Counted from the first letter of the stretch, positions 35,055 to 44,400 are shown. The stretch: DNA of 64,000 bases from Natranaerobius thermophilus JW/NM-WN-LF (GCF_000020005.1 NC_010718.1:1431001-1495000); one strand, 5' to 3'. Program-made: numbers and translations. The notes: generated from the sequence alone by a model not told the origin.

Positions 35055-36363
35055 TGGTGTAGACTTAGATAAACTTTCTCAAACAATAAGGAATAGTAAC
35101 ACTTTACCTTTACAAGGAGAAGTCACCAGAGTTGTAGGGTTAACTGTTGAGGCCCGAGGCCCAGGGGCTAAAATCGGTGATTTGTGCCTTATCAGAAGTG
35201 ATGATCAGGAGATTGAGTGTGAAGTTGTAGGTTTCAATGATGGAAAAATACTATTGATGCCCCTTGGTAATTTAAACAATGTGGCACCGGGTAATAAAGT
35301 GATTACTTCTCGAGAGAATTTGTCAGTACCTGTAGGTCCTGGTTTGGTTGGTAGAGTATTAGATGGTCTAGGTCGCCCTATGGATGGAAAGGGCCCCCTT
35401 ACTAATACAAAATGTCGTTATCCTATGGAAAACACTCCCCCCGCTCCCCTTGACCGCAGTAGGATACAAAAACCTATTCAAACTGGTATTAAAGCTATTG
35501 ATGGGGTTTTGACAATTGGAAAAGGGCAGCGGATGGGAATTTTTTCAGGGTCTGGAGTAGGTAAAAGTACACTCCTAGGTATGATTGCAAGAAATACTTC
35601 TGCCTCTGTCAATGTAATTGGTTTAATAGGTGAACGGGGCAGAGAAGTTCGTGAATTTATAGAAAAAGATTTAGGAGAAGAAGGATTACAACGAAGTGTT
35701 ATTGTGGTTGCCACCTCTGACCAACCCGCTCTTTTGAGAATCAAGGGAGCGATGACTGCAACTGCTATTGCAGAATATTTCCGTGACTGTGGAAATGATG
35801 TCATGCTAATGATGGACTCTGTAACCAGGTTTGCTACTGCCAAACGGGAAGTTGGACTGGCAACAGGTGAGCCACCGGCTACAAGAGGGTTTCCACCTTC
35901 TGTTTTTGCAATGTTGCCCCAGCTGTTAGAAAGGTCTGGTACTTCTGATAAAGGGAGTGTTACCGGTTTATATACTGTATTGGTTGATGGAGATGATATG
36001 GACGAGCCCGTATCCGATACCGTTCGGGGAGTGCTAGATGGTCATATTGTTCTTAGCAGAAAGCTGGCCATGCAAAATCATTATCCGGCCATTGATATAC
36101 TACAGAGCATTTCACGGGTGATGGTGGATATTACTGATACTCAACATCAAAAAGCGGCTGCCAAAATTAGTTCAGCTCTGGCAGCCTATGAAGAGGCCCG
36201 AGATTTGATTGAAATCGGGGCTTATAAAAAGGGGAGCAATCCCAAGGTTGACTGGGCGATGGAGCTAATTGACGATTTAAATGAGTTTTTACGCCAGGAA
36301 ATCACAGAAAAAACTACTCTGGATGAAACCATCAATAAACTAAAGAAGTTTTTAGATGATTAA
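35044..36363 (+). CDS. fliI: Flagellum-specific ATPase FliI
   Basis: FliI energises export of rod, hook and filament proteins. The 439-residue protein is F1-beta-like with Walker A FSGSGVGKSTLLG near 168, Walker B DVMLMMDSVTRFA near 255, and the conserved ATGEPPATRGFPPSVFA near 280. GTG 35044 overlaps the last codons of fliH, with GGGGCAGGTG upstream. Confidence 0.98.
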   Translation: MATDGVDLDKLSQTIRNSNTLPLQGEVTRVVGLTVEARGPGAKIGDLCLIRSDDQEIECEVVGFNDGKILLMPLGNLNNVAPGNKVITSRENLSVPVGPGLVGRVLDGLGRPMDGKGPLTNTKCRYPMENTPPAPLDRSRIQKPIQTGIKAIDGVLTIGKGQRMGIFSGSGVGKSTLLGMIARNTSASVNVIGLIGERGREVREFIEKDLGEEGLQRSVIVVATSDQPALLRIKGAMTATAIAEYFRDCGNDVMLMMDSVTRFATAKREVGLATGEPPATRGFPPSVFAMLPQLLERSGTSDKGSVTGLYTVLVDGDDMDEPVSDTVRGVLDGHIVLSRKLAMQNHYPAIDILQSISRVMVDITDTQHQKAAAKISSALAAYEEARDLIEIGAYKKGSNPKVDWAMELIDDLNEFLRQEITEKTTLDETINKLKKFLDD

Positions 36364-36402
36364 TTGGTTGACTAAATGTAGGGAAAGACAGAGGTGGTAA
36401 TA

Positions 36403-36843
36403 TTGAAGAAGTTCCAATTCTCTTTGGAGAAGGTATTAAAAGTTAAGGAACGCAATGAAGAACTGAAGAAGAAAGAATTTCAAAGAGCTCAAAAATACAG
36501 GGATGAGCAAAAACAGGCTTTAGATAAACTTTTAGATAAGCGCCATGAACTGTGTGAGGATATCTTAACTAAACAGAAATCTCCTGTGAAAATAGAAAAT
36601 ATAACCCACTACTATAGTTATCTTTCACATCTAGATGATGAAATTATAAATAAGCGTCATCAACTTGAAGATGCCGAAGAACAACTAGAGCAAGCACGGC
36701 TTAATTGGATTGAAGCAAAACGGGAGAAAAAGGTTTTGGAGAAACTAGAGGAAAGACAGTATGAGGAATATAAACAAAAGGTTTTGAAGAATGAACAAAA
36801 GACTTTAGATGAGTTAAGTGTTCAATTTAGTTACTCCCGTTAA
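36403..36843 (+). CDS. fliJ: Flagellar export chaperone FliJ
   Basis: The 146-residue, highly charged, fully helical protein fits FliJ, the coiled-coil factor of the FliI ATPase, with the typical start MKKFQFSLEKVLKVKE. TTG 36403 is preferred over GTG 36394, as AGAGGTGG lies at 36389-36396. The order fliI-fliJ supports it. Sequence conservation in FliJ is low. Confidence 0.9.
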   Translation: MKKFQFSLEKVLKVKERNEELKKKEFQRAQKYRDEQKQALDKLLDKRHELCEDILTKQKSPVKIENITHYYSYLSHLDDEIINKRHQLEDAEEQLEQARLNWIEAKREKKVLEKLEERQYEEYKQKVLKNEQKTLDELSVQFSYSR

Positions 36844-36859
36844 AAAGGAGCGAGAGATA

Positions 36860-37438
36860 TTGGATCAAAATAATACTGGCAGTCAAAAACAGGCTCTTGC
36901 ATTAATGATTATCATCCCTCTCATATTTGCTTTGATTGTAGGAGGGATTCTAGCCCAATTGTTTGGAATTATTGATATTACTAACTTTTTGGGTGGAATT
37001 CCTGTAGTAGGTGAAGTGGTACCTGACTCAGACGAAGAAGAAGTTTACTCTCGAGAAGATGAACTGGATAGATGGGCTGAAACCCTTGACGACCGAGAAA
37101 GAGATTTAGAAGAAGATAGGCGTGAATTAGAGGAACGTCAAGAGGAATTGGATGAATTAAAAGAATCCTTAAAAGAACGCGAACAAATATTGGAAGAGCG
37201 GGAGGAAGAATTACTAGATAAGGAAGATACTGTGGTAGACAGAGAAGAGCGATTAGAATCACTTGCTAATGTCTATTCTGAAATGCGGCCTCAAGAAGCA
37301 GCAGAGATACTGGAAGATTTAGAAGATGAATTGGTGATTGAAATACTGAATCGTCTCTCCAGTGACCAAAAAGCAAGAATTCTATCTGAGATGGACTCTG
37401 AGACAGCTAGAAATTTAACTAGAATGATGGGAACATAA
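36860..37438 (+). CDS. ylxF: YlxF/MotE-like membrane coiled-coil protein
   Basis: The 192-residue protein has one membrane helix (about residues 13-37), a very acidic coiled coil (about 55-135) and a C-terminal MgtE-N-like helical domain with YSEMRPQEAAEILEDLEDELVIEIL and ILSEMDSETARNL. This matches the YlxF/MotE family found between fliJ and fliK, thought to act as a chaperone for stator or export components. TTG 36860 lies behind AAAAGGAGCGAGA. Confidence 0.85.
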   Translation: MDQNNTGSQKQALALMIIIPLIFALIVGGILAQLFGIIDITNFLGGIPVVGEVVPDSDEEEVYSREDELDRWAETLDDRERDLEEDRRELEERQEELDELKESLKEREQILEEREEELLDKEDTVVDREERLESLANVYSEMRPQEAAEILEDLEDELVIEILNRLSSDQKARILSEMDSETARNLTRMMGT

Positions 37439-37512
37439 TATGAGATCAACTAATAGCAATTTAATATAGTTTTAATACTAAATAACTATCCTATGAAAGG
37501 AGGTGAAATGAT

Positions 37513-39426
37513 GTGAATAGTGCAGGTGTAGATCTTATGACACAAGTCATGCATGCTAGGGAACAGGGAGTCAAATCAGATTCTCGACAAAAAACTGGGA
37601 ATAGTAGTTTTCAAGATCAATTACAACAATTAGTTGATAATGAAAAACTTACAGATAAGGAAACAATTTTACTAGATGAGTCCGGTTCATTTACTGAAGA
37701 ATTAATGAAGGATGAATTAGACCAACTTTTTTCACAAGAAGTACTTAATCAGTTACCAGATAAGCTGTCAGAGTTAATAGAGCTTTTAGAAAATCAAGAG
37801 CAACTTATTGAGCAGTTAATAGGCGCAGAAATTTTAGACGAGGCAGACTTAACCAAACTACATCAAAAATTGACTGGCCAAAAAGAAGTCTTCAAAGAAA
37901 TGATTCTTGAAAATATGGAAGAAATAGACCAAGATTCAGAGGTATCTGATTTAATTGGTACTCTAACAATCAAAAATAAACATAATTTATCCCCTGAATT
38001 AAAAGAGCTAATGGACCAAGACTTAAAAGTAATAGATTTAAACTTAGAACAATTAAACCAAATAATACAGAAAGATGATGTTGAAATCGAACTAGATTCT
38101 GAACAGATGATAGAAGAGTTGACTTTGGAAGATATGATGTTTTGGTTGCAAGTTGAAGATTTAGCAGAATCCTTGAAAAATATACAATCACTACTTGACT
38201 ATCAAGACATTGACGGCAAATTACAAAAATTATTTGCAGAACTTGAACAAGTGATGAATTCGTCGGACCAGATTGACTCAAGACAAGAAGCTCTTGACCA
38301 TATAAAAAAGAAATACTCACAGGATAACGCTTCACAGTTATTTTCCCAAGACAAGGCTGAGTTAGATTTAGAATTTAATGAAATTCATATGCAAAACGAG
38401 GACAGCACAAAAAATATCCTAAAGGAACTGAAGAAGATCAGCCAACTTATAAACGCCCTGGGAGAAGATAATCTTGAGTCAAAAAAGTCAAAAATATTAA
38501 TTACAGAACTTAAAGCTGAAGAAGCAGAGTTTGTTAAACAGTTACTTGCTACTAGTATTGCCACCACTAGTGACAATGAAAGTTCTTACCAACTAGATAT
38601 GGATAATAAGAACATATTTAAACAGCTAGCTGAACTAAACCATGGAAAAGATGGTTCTCTAAATGACGCCAACTTCAATGTTACTAAACAAATGCAAGAA
38701 AAAATCCAAAATATCATGCAGGCTATTGAAAACAAAGACGAACCAACAGTTACTGAAGATTATCTATTTTCCAAGTTAGAGCAAATTTTGAGCCAAGATT
38801 CGAGTGCGAGCTTTTCACAGCAGTTCCACAGCAGTAATTTTGGAGCTTTTGCTGAAGGTGAGGAGAACAATGTTAGTGTTAATCAAATCATTGATCTTAC
38901 TCAACACTTTAATAATGATCAAGATGTAAAACCCGTTGAAAAACTGTTTAGCCAAAGAAGTCAAGAATTAGTTAATAATTTACGTGAAGCAATCTTGCAA
39001 CAGGTTAATTTAGAACAGGAAGGCGATACTCACACCTTAAAAATGAAATTGAAACCAGAACAACTGGGACAGTTACGGATGCAGTTCTCATATCAAGATG
39101 GTGAATTAAAAGGACATATTTTTACACAGAACGCACAAGCTCGTGATGTCATTCAGGCAAATCTGGTTGAACTTCGAAATCAGCTAGGCGAACAAGGGCT
39201 CGAGTTTAACGAACTGGATGTGTCAGTAGATCAGGAACAGGATGATGAAAACGGAGAATTTGACTTACACAGATTCAATTTTAGACAAAACATTAGTGAA
39301 GATGGTGAAGAGAATTCTCAGGATGAACAGGATGAGTTGGATTACCAATCAGAGGACAGATTAGCAGTAAACTACGAAAATAATGGCTACGGTTATAACC
39401 ATGGTTCAATTGACTTACGTATTTAA
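37513..39426 (+). CDS. fliK: Flagellar hook-length control protein FliK
   Basis: FliK measures hook length and switches export specificity through FlhB. At 637 residues it is longer than most FliK. The N-terminal 500 residues are low-complexity, Glu/Gln/Leu-rich and poorly conserved; the C-terminal domain (about 500-590) has the family signature LKMKLKPEQLGQLRMQF and the following beta-hairpin DGELKGHIFTQ. GTG 37513 is six bases after AAAGGAGGTGA. Confidence 0.9.
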   Translation: MNSAGVDLMTQVMHAREQGVKSDSRQKTGNSSFQDQLQQLVDNEKLTDKETILLDESGSFTEELMKDELDQLFSQEVLNQLPDKLSELIELLENQEQLIEQLIGAEILDEADLTKLHQKLTGQKEVFKEMILENMEEIDQDSEVSDLIGTLTIKNKHNLSPELKELMDQDLKVIDLNLEQLNQIIQKDDVEIELDSEQMIEELTLEDMMFWLQVEDLAESLKNIQSLLDYQDIDGKLQKLFAELEQVMNSSDQIDSRQEALDHIKKKYSQDNASQLFSQDKAELDLEFNEIHMQNEDSTKNILKELKKISQLINALGEDNLESKKSKILITELKAEEAEFVKQLLATSIATTSDNESSYQLDMDNKNIFKQLAELNHGKDGSLNDANFNVTKQMQEKIQNIMQAIENKDEPTVTEDYLFSKLEQILSQDSSASFSQQFHSSNFGAFAEGEENNVSVNQIIDLTQHFNNDQDVKPVEKLFSQRSQELVNNLREAILQQVNLEQEGDTHTLKMKLKPEQLGQLRMQFSYQDGELKGHIFTQNAQARDVIQANLVELRNQLGEQGLEFNELDVSVDQEQDDENGEFDLHRFNFRQNISEDGEENSQDEQDELDYQSEDRLAVNYENNGYGYNHGSIDLRI

Positions 39427-39453
39427 GGTGTGACACTATAGGAGGTGTTTTTA

Positions 39454-39891
39454 ATGATCATTGGAGATATGGGAGGTCCTCAAGCTAAATCTGTTTCCGA
39501 AGGACAGCAACAAAACCTTCCTCAATTGGAAAACCAGGATGATCTGGGCCAAGATGAATTTATAAAAATACTAACTACTCAATTACAGCATCAAGACCCA
39601 CTAGATCCCATGGATGATAGGGAATTTATCGTACAAATGACTTCATTTAATCAATTAGATCAACTACAATCATTAAATGAAACTCAAGAACAATCATCCA
39701 TGCTTAATTTACTAGGAAGACATGTAGTGGCTGAAAATGAAGATGGTGAAATTATTGAAGGTACTGTAACAGCCATCCGGGATTTCAATGGCTCGCCAGG
39801 TTTTGAAATCGATGGCAAGAAGGTAGATTTCGAGGATGTAGTAGAAATCAAACCGGTAGACCAGCCAGGACAAGCAGAATCACAGGAATAA
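39454..39891 (+). CDS. flgD: Hook-cap protein FlgD
   Basis: FlgD caps the growing hook and aids polymerisation of FlgE. The 145-residue protein is a short FlgD with the conserved N-terminal LGQDEFIKILTTQLQHQDPLDPMDDREFIVQM near 30-60 (given here as its defining stretch in parts: QLQHQDPLDPMD) and a small C-terminal beta domain. ATG 39454 is nine bases after GGAGGTG. The short length is usual for Firmicutes. Confidence 0.94.
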   Translation: MIIGDMGGPQAKSVSEGQQQNLPQLENQDDLGQDEFIKILTTQLQHQDPLDPMDDREFIVQMTSFNQLDQLQSLNETQEQSSMLNLLGRHVVAENEDGEIIEGTVTAIRDFNGSPGFEIDGKKVDFEDVVEIKPVDQPGQAESQE

Positions 39892-39975
39892 CACGAATCA
39901 GACTAAAAGGGGTAGTTAGACTATAGTGAGATAGTTTTTTAGAAGGATATCTGGCTAGTTAAAGGGGATGATTTT

Positions 39976-40371
39976 ATGGATAATATTCATGGTTCTCGAC
40001 ATATAGGACCTATTATCCCACCTGACAAAATTGAACAAGCAAATCAAAAGACTGATCAGTCCCAACAGGATAGCTCTAAATCCAAGGACTTCTCTAAATT
40101 ATTGCAGCGCGAACTGGAGGAAGTAAACTTCTCAAAACATGCTCAAAATAGAATTCGGTCCAGGAATATTGAACTAGACGACACTAAGATGGAAAAGTTA
40201 TCAGAAGCTATTAATAAAGCTGAAGCTAAAGGTGCTAAAGAATCACTGGTAGTTTTGGATAAAACTGCTTTTGTAGTCAGTGTAAACAACCGAACAGTAA
40301 TTACCGCTGCCGATGAATCTCAATTGAAAGAAAATGTTTTCACTAATATTGACAGTGCTGTGATTATGTAA
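39976..40371 (+). CDS. Flagellar operon protein of TIGR02530 type
   Basis: The 131-residue protein has the conserved core FSKHAQNRIRSRNIELDD near 51-68 and a C-terminal segment KTAFVVSVNNRTVITA that recur in the TIGR02530 family, always next to flgD and flgE in Firmicutes. A hook-assembly role is assumed from position only. ATG 39976 has AAAGGGGATG upstream. Confidence 0.85.
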   Translation: MDNIHGSRHIGPIIPPDKIEQANQKTDQSQQDSSKSKDFSKLLQRELEEVNFSKHAQNRIRSRNIELDDTKMEKLSEAINKAEAKGAKESLVVLDKTAFVVSVNNRTVITAADESQLKENVFTNIDSAVIM

Positions 40372-40407
40372 TTGAAATGATTTTTACTACAACAATTAGT
40401 GGGCTCT

Positions 40408-40485
40408 GGGCTGGACCTCCTGAGGAGGAAGCCCTGGTCTTTCATCGACAATGAAAGACCGCTCACACAAAACTTTAAGGAGGTC
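40408..40485 (+). promoter_or_regulatory. flgE: Structured leader before flgE with complementary anti-Shine-Dalgarno
   Basis: Hairpin 1: GGGCT (40408-40412) with AGCCC (40430-40434), inside it CCTCC (40416-40420) with GGAGG (40424-40428). Hairpin 2: a perfect 10-bp stem GGTCTTTCAT (40436-40445) with ATGAAAGACC (40451-40460). GACCTCCT (40414-40421) is also fully complementary to AGGAGGTC (40478-40485), the flgE ribosome site, so hairpin 1 and site masking exclude each other. The structure is seen; regulation is inferred. Confidence 0.6.
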
Positions 40486-40494
40486 GATGGTTTT

Positions 40495-42021
40495 ATGTTG
40501 AGGTCAATGTATTCTGGTGTAAGCGGATTGAGAAATCATCAAACCCGTTTGGATACAATCGGAAATAATGTGGCAAATGTAAATACTGCAGGCTTTAAAG
40601 GGGATCGAGTTACCTTTCAAGATGCTTTTAATCAGACTTTAGAAGCGGCATCTGCTCCTAATGAGCGAGGCGGAACCAATCCCCAACAGGTTGGTCTGGG
40701 TATGAATATCGGAAGTATGGATACAATCCACACCCAGGGTAGTTTGGAAAACACTGGTCGAGATACTGATCTGGCCATAGAAGGGGATGGTTTTTTCGTA
40801 GTCAATGACGGACAAAGCGATATGTTTACAAGAGTGGGTAATTTTGGAGTAGATAGTGAGGGGAACTTGGTTTCTCAAGGCACAGGTTACAAAGTTCAGG
40901 GTTATGCTTACGATGAAGATGCCGATGAAATTAATACTGACGAAATCGTAGATATGGAAATTCCCTTAGGAGATGTGGTGGACCCTGAAGCTACTGAAAA
41001 TGTAAAGTATAATGGAAATTTGAACTCAAATACTGAACCAGGAGAAACCGTTTCTACCACTGTTAATGTGTTTGATAATTTAGGAAGTGAGCATACATTG
41101 AATTTGGAATTTGAAGAGTCAGGTGAAAATGAATGGCAGATGACTGTACGAAAAGATGGGATTTTGATCGAAGACGAAATCCAAGTCTCCTTTTCAGATG
41201 ATGGGGAGCTAACAAGTGTTGGCGATGAAGGTACTTCTTATTCAATCAACGATTTTGAAGCTACGGTTCAGGACTTTGGTGGACTGTCAGATAGTGCAAA
41301 AGAAGACCTGGGTTTTGATATAGATGACGATAATGGACATGACGAAGATAACATCCAAGGCATGTTAATGAGAAACGATGTTCAAGCTGGAAATGCTGAG
41401 GCGGAAGATGTGGCGGCTTTAGCCATTGAAGTAGAAGGCAGATACGAATGGTATCATCCCGATGATATAAACTTTGATAGTTTAGAGGAAGGCGATTACA
41501 GTCCCGATGTTGACCCTATTTTCACCCAAGATCAGGAACCTCAAAATGATGAAGAAGTTGATCTGCTAAACGCTCCCGGTGGAATTGAATTCGACCTTGG
41601 CGATGTAAGACAGGTTGCCGGAGAATCTACAGTTGAAGGTGTAGCTGAAGATGGACAGGCCCAGGGTGAACTTGAAACCTATGAAGTTGATTCAGCAGGA
41701 ATTATTACAGGAACTTACACCAATGGTGAAACTCGTCAACTAGGCCAAGTAGTCCTATCAGATTTCACCAATCCCGGTGGACTTGAAAAGCTAGGAAGCG
41801 GTCTTTATCAACCTACCAGGAACTCGGGTGAGCCAAGTTACGGTATAGCAGGAACCGGTGGACGAGGTGAAATCGCCCCTGGTGCCCTGGAAATGTCCAA
41901 TGTAGATATGGGAGAGCAGTTTACTGATATGATCGTAACTCAAAGAGGTTTTCAGGCTAATTCCAGGTCAATAACCACTGGGGACGAAGTTCTTCAGGAA
42001 CTCGTTAATCTGAAAACCTAG
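40495..42021 (+). CDS. flgE: Flagellar hook protein FlgE
   Basis: FlgE polymerises into the hook. The 508-residue protein has the N-terminal export and core motif NNVANVNTAGFKGDRV near 25-40, GDGFFVVNDG near 98, and the C-terminal core MSNVDMGEQFTDMIVTQRGFQANSR near 470-500 (key parts: MIVTQRGFQANSR). The middle domain is very acidic. ATG 40495 follows AAGGAGGTCG; an upstream in-frame GTG at 40399 would run through the hairpin leader and is rejected. Confidence 0.96.
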   Translation: MLRSMYSGVSGLRNHQTRLDTIGNNVANVNTAGFKGDRVTFQDAFNQTLEAASAPNERGGTNPQQVGLGMNIGSMDTIHTQGSLENTGRDTDLAIEGDGFFVVNDGQSDMFTRVGNFGVDSEGNLVSQGTGYKVQGYAYDEDADEINTDEIVDMEIPLGDVVDPEATENVKYNGNLNSNTEPGETVSTTVNVFDNLGSEHTLNLEFEESGENEWQMTVRKDGILIEDEIQVSFSDDGELTSVGDEGTSYSINDFEATVQDFGGLSDSAKEDLGFDIDDDNGHDEDNIQGMLMRNDVQAGNAEAEDVAALAIEVEGRYEWYHPDDINFDSLEEGDYSPDVDPIFTQDQEPQNDEEVDLLNAPGGIEFDLGDVRQVAGESTVEGVAEDGQAQGELETYEVDSAGIITGTYTNGETRQLGQVVLSDFTNPGGLEKLGSGLYQPTRNSGEPSYGIAGTGGRGEIAPGALEMSNVDMGEQFTDMIVTQRGFQANSRSITTGDEVLQELVNLKT

Positions 42022-42064
42022 TTTTAGCTTATGATTTGAATTTTGAATTAAAGAGGTGGCTAAT

Positions 42065-42307
42065 GTGATTAGAGTTACGCGCTTTAATGGCAAGGAATAC
42101 ATTGTTAATGCCGATCTGATAGAATTTGTTGAAGAAACACCTGACACTGTAATTACCTTAGTAACTGGCCGCAAAGTCCTTGTTAAAGAAACTTCGGAAG
42201 AAGTGATTGATCTGGTAATAGAATATCGTCGCAGGGTGGGATGTCACCCTGCGACGATCCAAATAAAAGATAAAAATCAAGTAAATGCCAACGACAGTGA
42301 GAAATGA
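42065..42307 (+). CDS. flbD: Flagellar protein FlbD/SwrD
   Basis: SwrD (FlbD family) raises flagellar power in Bacillus subtilis, acting on the stator. The 80-residue protein has the family start MIRVTRFNGKEYIVNADLIEF... (seen as RVTRFNGKEYIVNADL) and TVITLVTGRKVLVKET. GTG 42065 follows AGAGGTGG. The conserved part ends near residue 60; the remaining tail is encoded by a perfect hairpin and is likely not conserved. It overlaps the ribosome site of motA. Confidence 0.92.
   Translation: MIRVTRFNGKEYIVNADLIEFVEETPDTVITLVTGRKVLVKETSEEVIDLVIEYRRRVGCHPATIQIKDKNQVNANDSEK
42225..42258 (+). other. Perfect 14-bp GC-rich hairpin in the 3' end of flbD
   Basis: ATCGTCGCAGGGTG at 42225-42238 pairs base for base with CACCCTGCGACGAT at 42245-42258 around GGATGT. 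It lies in the coding end of flbD, 60 bases before motA, with no T-run after. Such a stable stem in AT-rich DNA suggests an RNA processing, stability or attenuation element between hook and stator genes. Confidence 0.75.
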
Positions 42308-42317
42308 GGTGGGAACA

Positions 42318-43118
42318 ATGGATATTGCCACGATAATAGGATTAATAGCTGGCGTCTTTTTATTAATCGGAGCTGTATTCCTGGAAGGGAATGTGGATAT
42401 TTTTTTCAACATCCCTTCAGCACTAATAGTCATTGGTGGAACTGTAGCTGCTACCTTGATAAGTTATCCTATCAATCAGTTTTTCTCAATCGTTAAAACA
42501 GTACAGAATGCTTTTAAAGTTAAAAGCATGAATCCTACCGAAACTATTAATTTACTGGTCAACCTAGCTGAAAAAGCCAGAAGGGAAGGCTTACTGGCCT
42601 TGGAAGACGATGTAGAAGAAATGGATGATGATTTCTTGAAAAAAGGTGTTCAGTTGGTTGTGGATGGCACTGATCCAGAACTGGTCAGAAGTATTTTAGA
42701 AACGGAATTATCCTTTCAAGAAGAGCGTCACAAAATAGGTCAAAATATTTTCCGGACTATGGGCACCTTTTCCCCGGCCTTTGGTATGTCTGGAACTTTG
42801 ATAGGACTAGTAAGTATGTTGGATGACTTAGATGATCCTGATGCAATAGGTCCAGGGATGGCTTTAGCTCTGTTAACTACACTTTACGGTGTAGTAGCTG
42901 CTAATTTGATCTTTTTACCCATAGCAAATAAATTAGAAGTTAAAAGCAATGATGAAATCTTATTAAAAGAAGTTATGTTAGAAGGTATGTTGAGTATCCA
43001 AGCTGGCGAGAATCCTAGAATAGTTGAAGAAAAACTAAAGGCCTTTTTAGCTCCTAAATCCAGGGATGAAATAGCCGAAGAGGATGAAGAGGTGGTGGAC
43101 GCCAATGCCGAAATTTAA
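42318..43118 (+). CDS. motA: Stator protein MotA
   Basis: MotA forms the pentamer of the ion-driven stator. The 266-residue protein has four membrane helices, with MDIATIIGLIAGVFLLIGAV at the start, the cytoplasmic loop with charged residues near 80-120, and the MotA/ExbB core GTFSPAFGMSGTLIGLVSML near 152 and ALLTTLYGVVAANLIFLPIA near 183. GAGGTGGGA precedes ATG 42318. It overlaps motB. Confidence 0.96.
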   Translation: MDIATIIGLIAGVFLLIGAVFLEGNVDIFFNIPSALIVIGGTVAATLISYPINQFFSIVKTVQNAFKVKSMNPTETINLLVNLAEKARREGLLALEDDVEEMDDDFLKKGVQLVVDGTDPELVRSILETELSFQEERHKIGQNIFRTMGTFSPAFGMSGTLIGLVSMLDDLDDPDAIGPGMALALLTTLYGVVAANLIFLPIANKLEVKSNDEILLKEVMLEGMLSIQAGENPRIVEEKLKAFLAPKSRDEIAEEDEEVVDANAEI

Positions 43119-43914
43119 TAGGCAACGGCGCAGTGGGAAAGGCAATGATAACAACAAAGGTGGTAGTAACTGGCTTCAAACATACGGGGATATGATCACT
43201 TTGTTACTGGCCTTTTTCGTTTTACTTTATTCTATTTCTACTGTTGATGCTGAAAAATTCGAACGCATGTTAGTATCACTCCATGAAAGTTTTTCAGGAG
43301 TGTTACCCGAACATAGGGCTCAAATTCCCCGAGAAGACCCGAATATCACACTGCCAGAACCTAGTGAACGCCAGGTTCCTTCTGAAGAGGAACAGATGAT
43401 GGAAGATATCTACGATCAATTAGAAGATTACATAGAAGATGCCGATCTGGCTGAAGTTGTTATGCTTGAAACTGAAGAAAGAGGAATCGTGATACGGTTT
43501 CAAGACAAAATCTTATTTGATTCAGGAAGGGCCGAGCTCAGGTCAGAATCCCTGGAAATTCTAGGAGATATAGCTGAAATTTTAGAAGAGATTCCTAACG
43601 AAATAAAGGTGGAAGGATTTACTGATGATGTGCCTATTGATACTCCTGAATTCCCTTCTAACTGGGAGTTATCTGCAGCCCGCGCCACCACTGTTTTACG
43701 ATACTTAAGCGAAGAAGGTGGTTTAGACCCTGGGAGGTTACAAGCTACAGGCTATGGTGAATATAGACCTATGGTTCCCAATGACAGTCCAGAGAATCGT
43801 CAATTAAACAGAAGAGTAGATATTACGGTCTTGTGGTCTGTCTGGGAGCAAGATGACTATTACGACCGAGATACTACAGACCTTTTTGAGAGGGGAGAGG
43901 ATGAAATTGAATAA
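43105..43914 (+). CDS. motB: Stator protein MotB
   Basis: MotB is the ion-binding, peptidoglycan-anchoring stator part. The 269-residue protein has one membrane helix (about 30-50) with the ion-binding Asp in TYGDMITLLLAFFVLLYS and a C-terminal OmpA-like domain with GFTDDVP near 170 and NRRVDITV near 240. ATG 43105 is 14 bases before the motA stop. Whether it uses protons or sodium cannot be told from these motifs; an alkaliphile would favour sodium. Confidence 0.95.
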   Translation: MPKFNRQRRSGKGNDNNKGGSNWLQTYGDMITLLLAFFVLLYSISTVDAEKFERMLVSLHESFSGVLPEHRAQIPREDPNITLPEPSERQVPSEEEQMMEDIYDQLEDYIEDADLAEVVMLETEERGIVIRFQDKILFDSGRAELRSESLEILGDIAEILEEIPNEIKVEGFTDDVPIDTPEFPSNWELSAARATTVLRYLSEEGGLDPGRLQATGYGEYRPMVPNDSPENRQLNRRVDITVLWSVWEQDDYYDRDTTDLFERGEDEIE

Positions 43915-44365
43915 TAAAGGTTATGTAAATACTATTGGAATTATTATTATTGCCGGGATCATTTTGATAATTCTGGCATCCGGGATAGCATATTTCATTG
44001 CTGTGAGTGTAGCATCACCTGATCAGCCCACAACTGAAAAAGGTGAAGAAGTAGTGAGTTATACTGGTATTACCTTTCCCCTGGGTGAATTTACTACTAA
44101 TTTGGCAGACGAAGGTGCCAGGCGAATATTTCAAGTTGAAGTAGTAGTAGAATTATCGGAATCAGGTGCAAAGTCTGAGCTAGAAGAGAGAGAACCTCAA
44201 GTCAGGGACAAAATATATACTATTCTTAGATCTATGAAAGCCGAAGAACTAAATGAACAAGAAGGTATGGAAGAACTGAGGGAGCAAATCAAGGAAGCGA
44301 TAGATGAAAGAATCGAGGAAGGAGAAGTAGTTAACGTTTACTTTAACCGGCCATTAATAACTTAA
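43901..44365 (+). CDS. fliL: Flagellar protein FliL
   Basis: FliL is a single-span protein that rings the stator and supports torque. The 154-residue protein has a membrane helix (about 8-32) and the stomatin-like periplasmic domain with FPLGEFTTNLAD near 64 and the C-terminal VVNVYFNRPLIT. ATG 43901 overlaps motB by 14 bases; TTG 43907 is a possible alternative, as GAGAGG lies at 43895-43900. Confidence 0.92.
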   Translation: MKLNNKGYVNTIGIIIIAGIILIILASGIAYFIAVSVASPDQPTTEKGEEVVSYTGITFPLGEFTTNLADEGARRIFQVEVVVELSESGAKSELEEREPQVRDKIYTILRSMKAEELNEQEGMEELREQIKEAIDERIEEGEVVNVYFNRPLIT

Positions 44366-44400
44366 CTAAATGCCGGTGTATGAATGGGGGGATGTGAGAT

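Noticed and set aside
40399-40494. A cyclic-di-GMP riboswitch in the flgE leader
   Set aside because: None of the conserved bases of the GEMM-I or GEMM-II classes are visible; only the hairpins and the anti-SD complement are supported.
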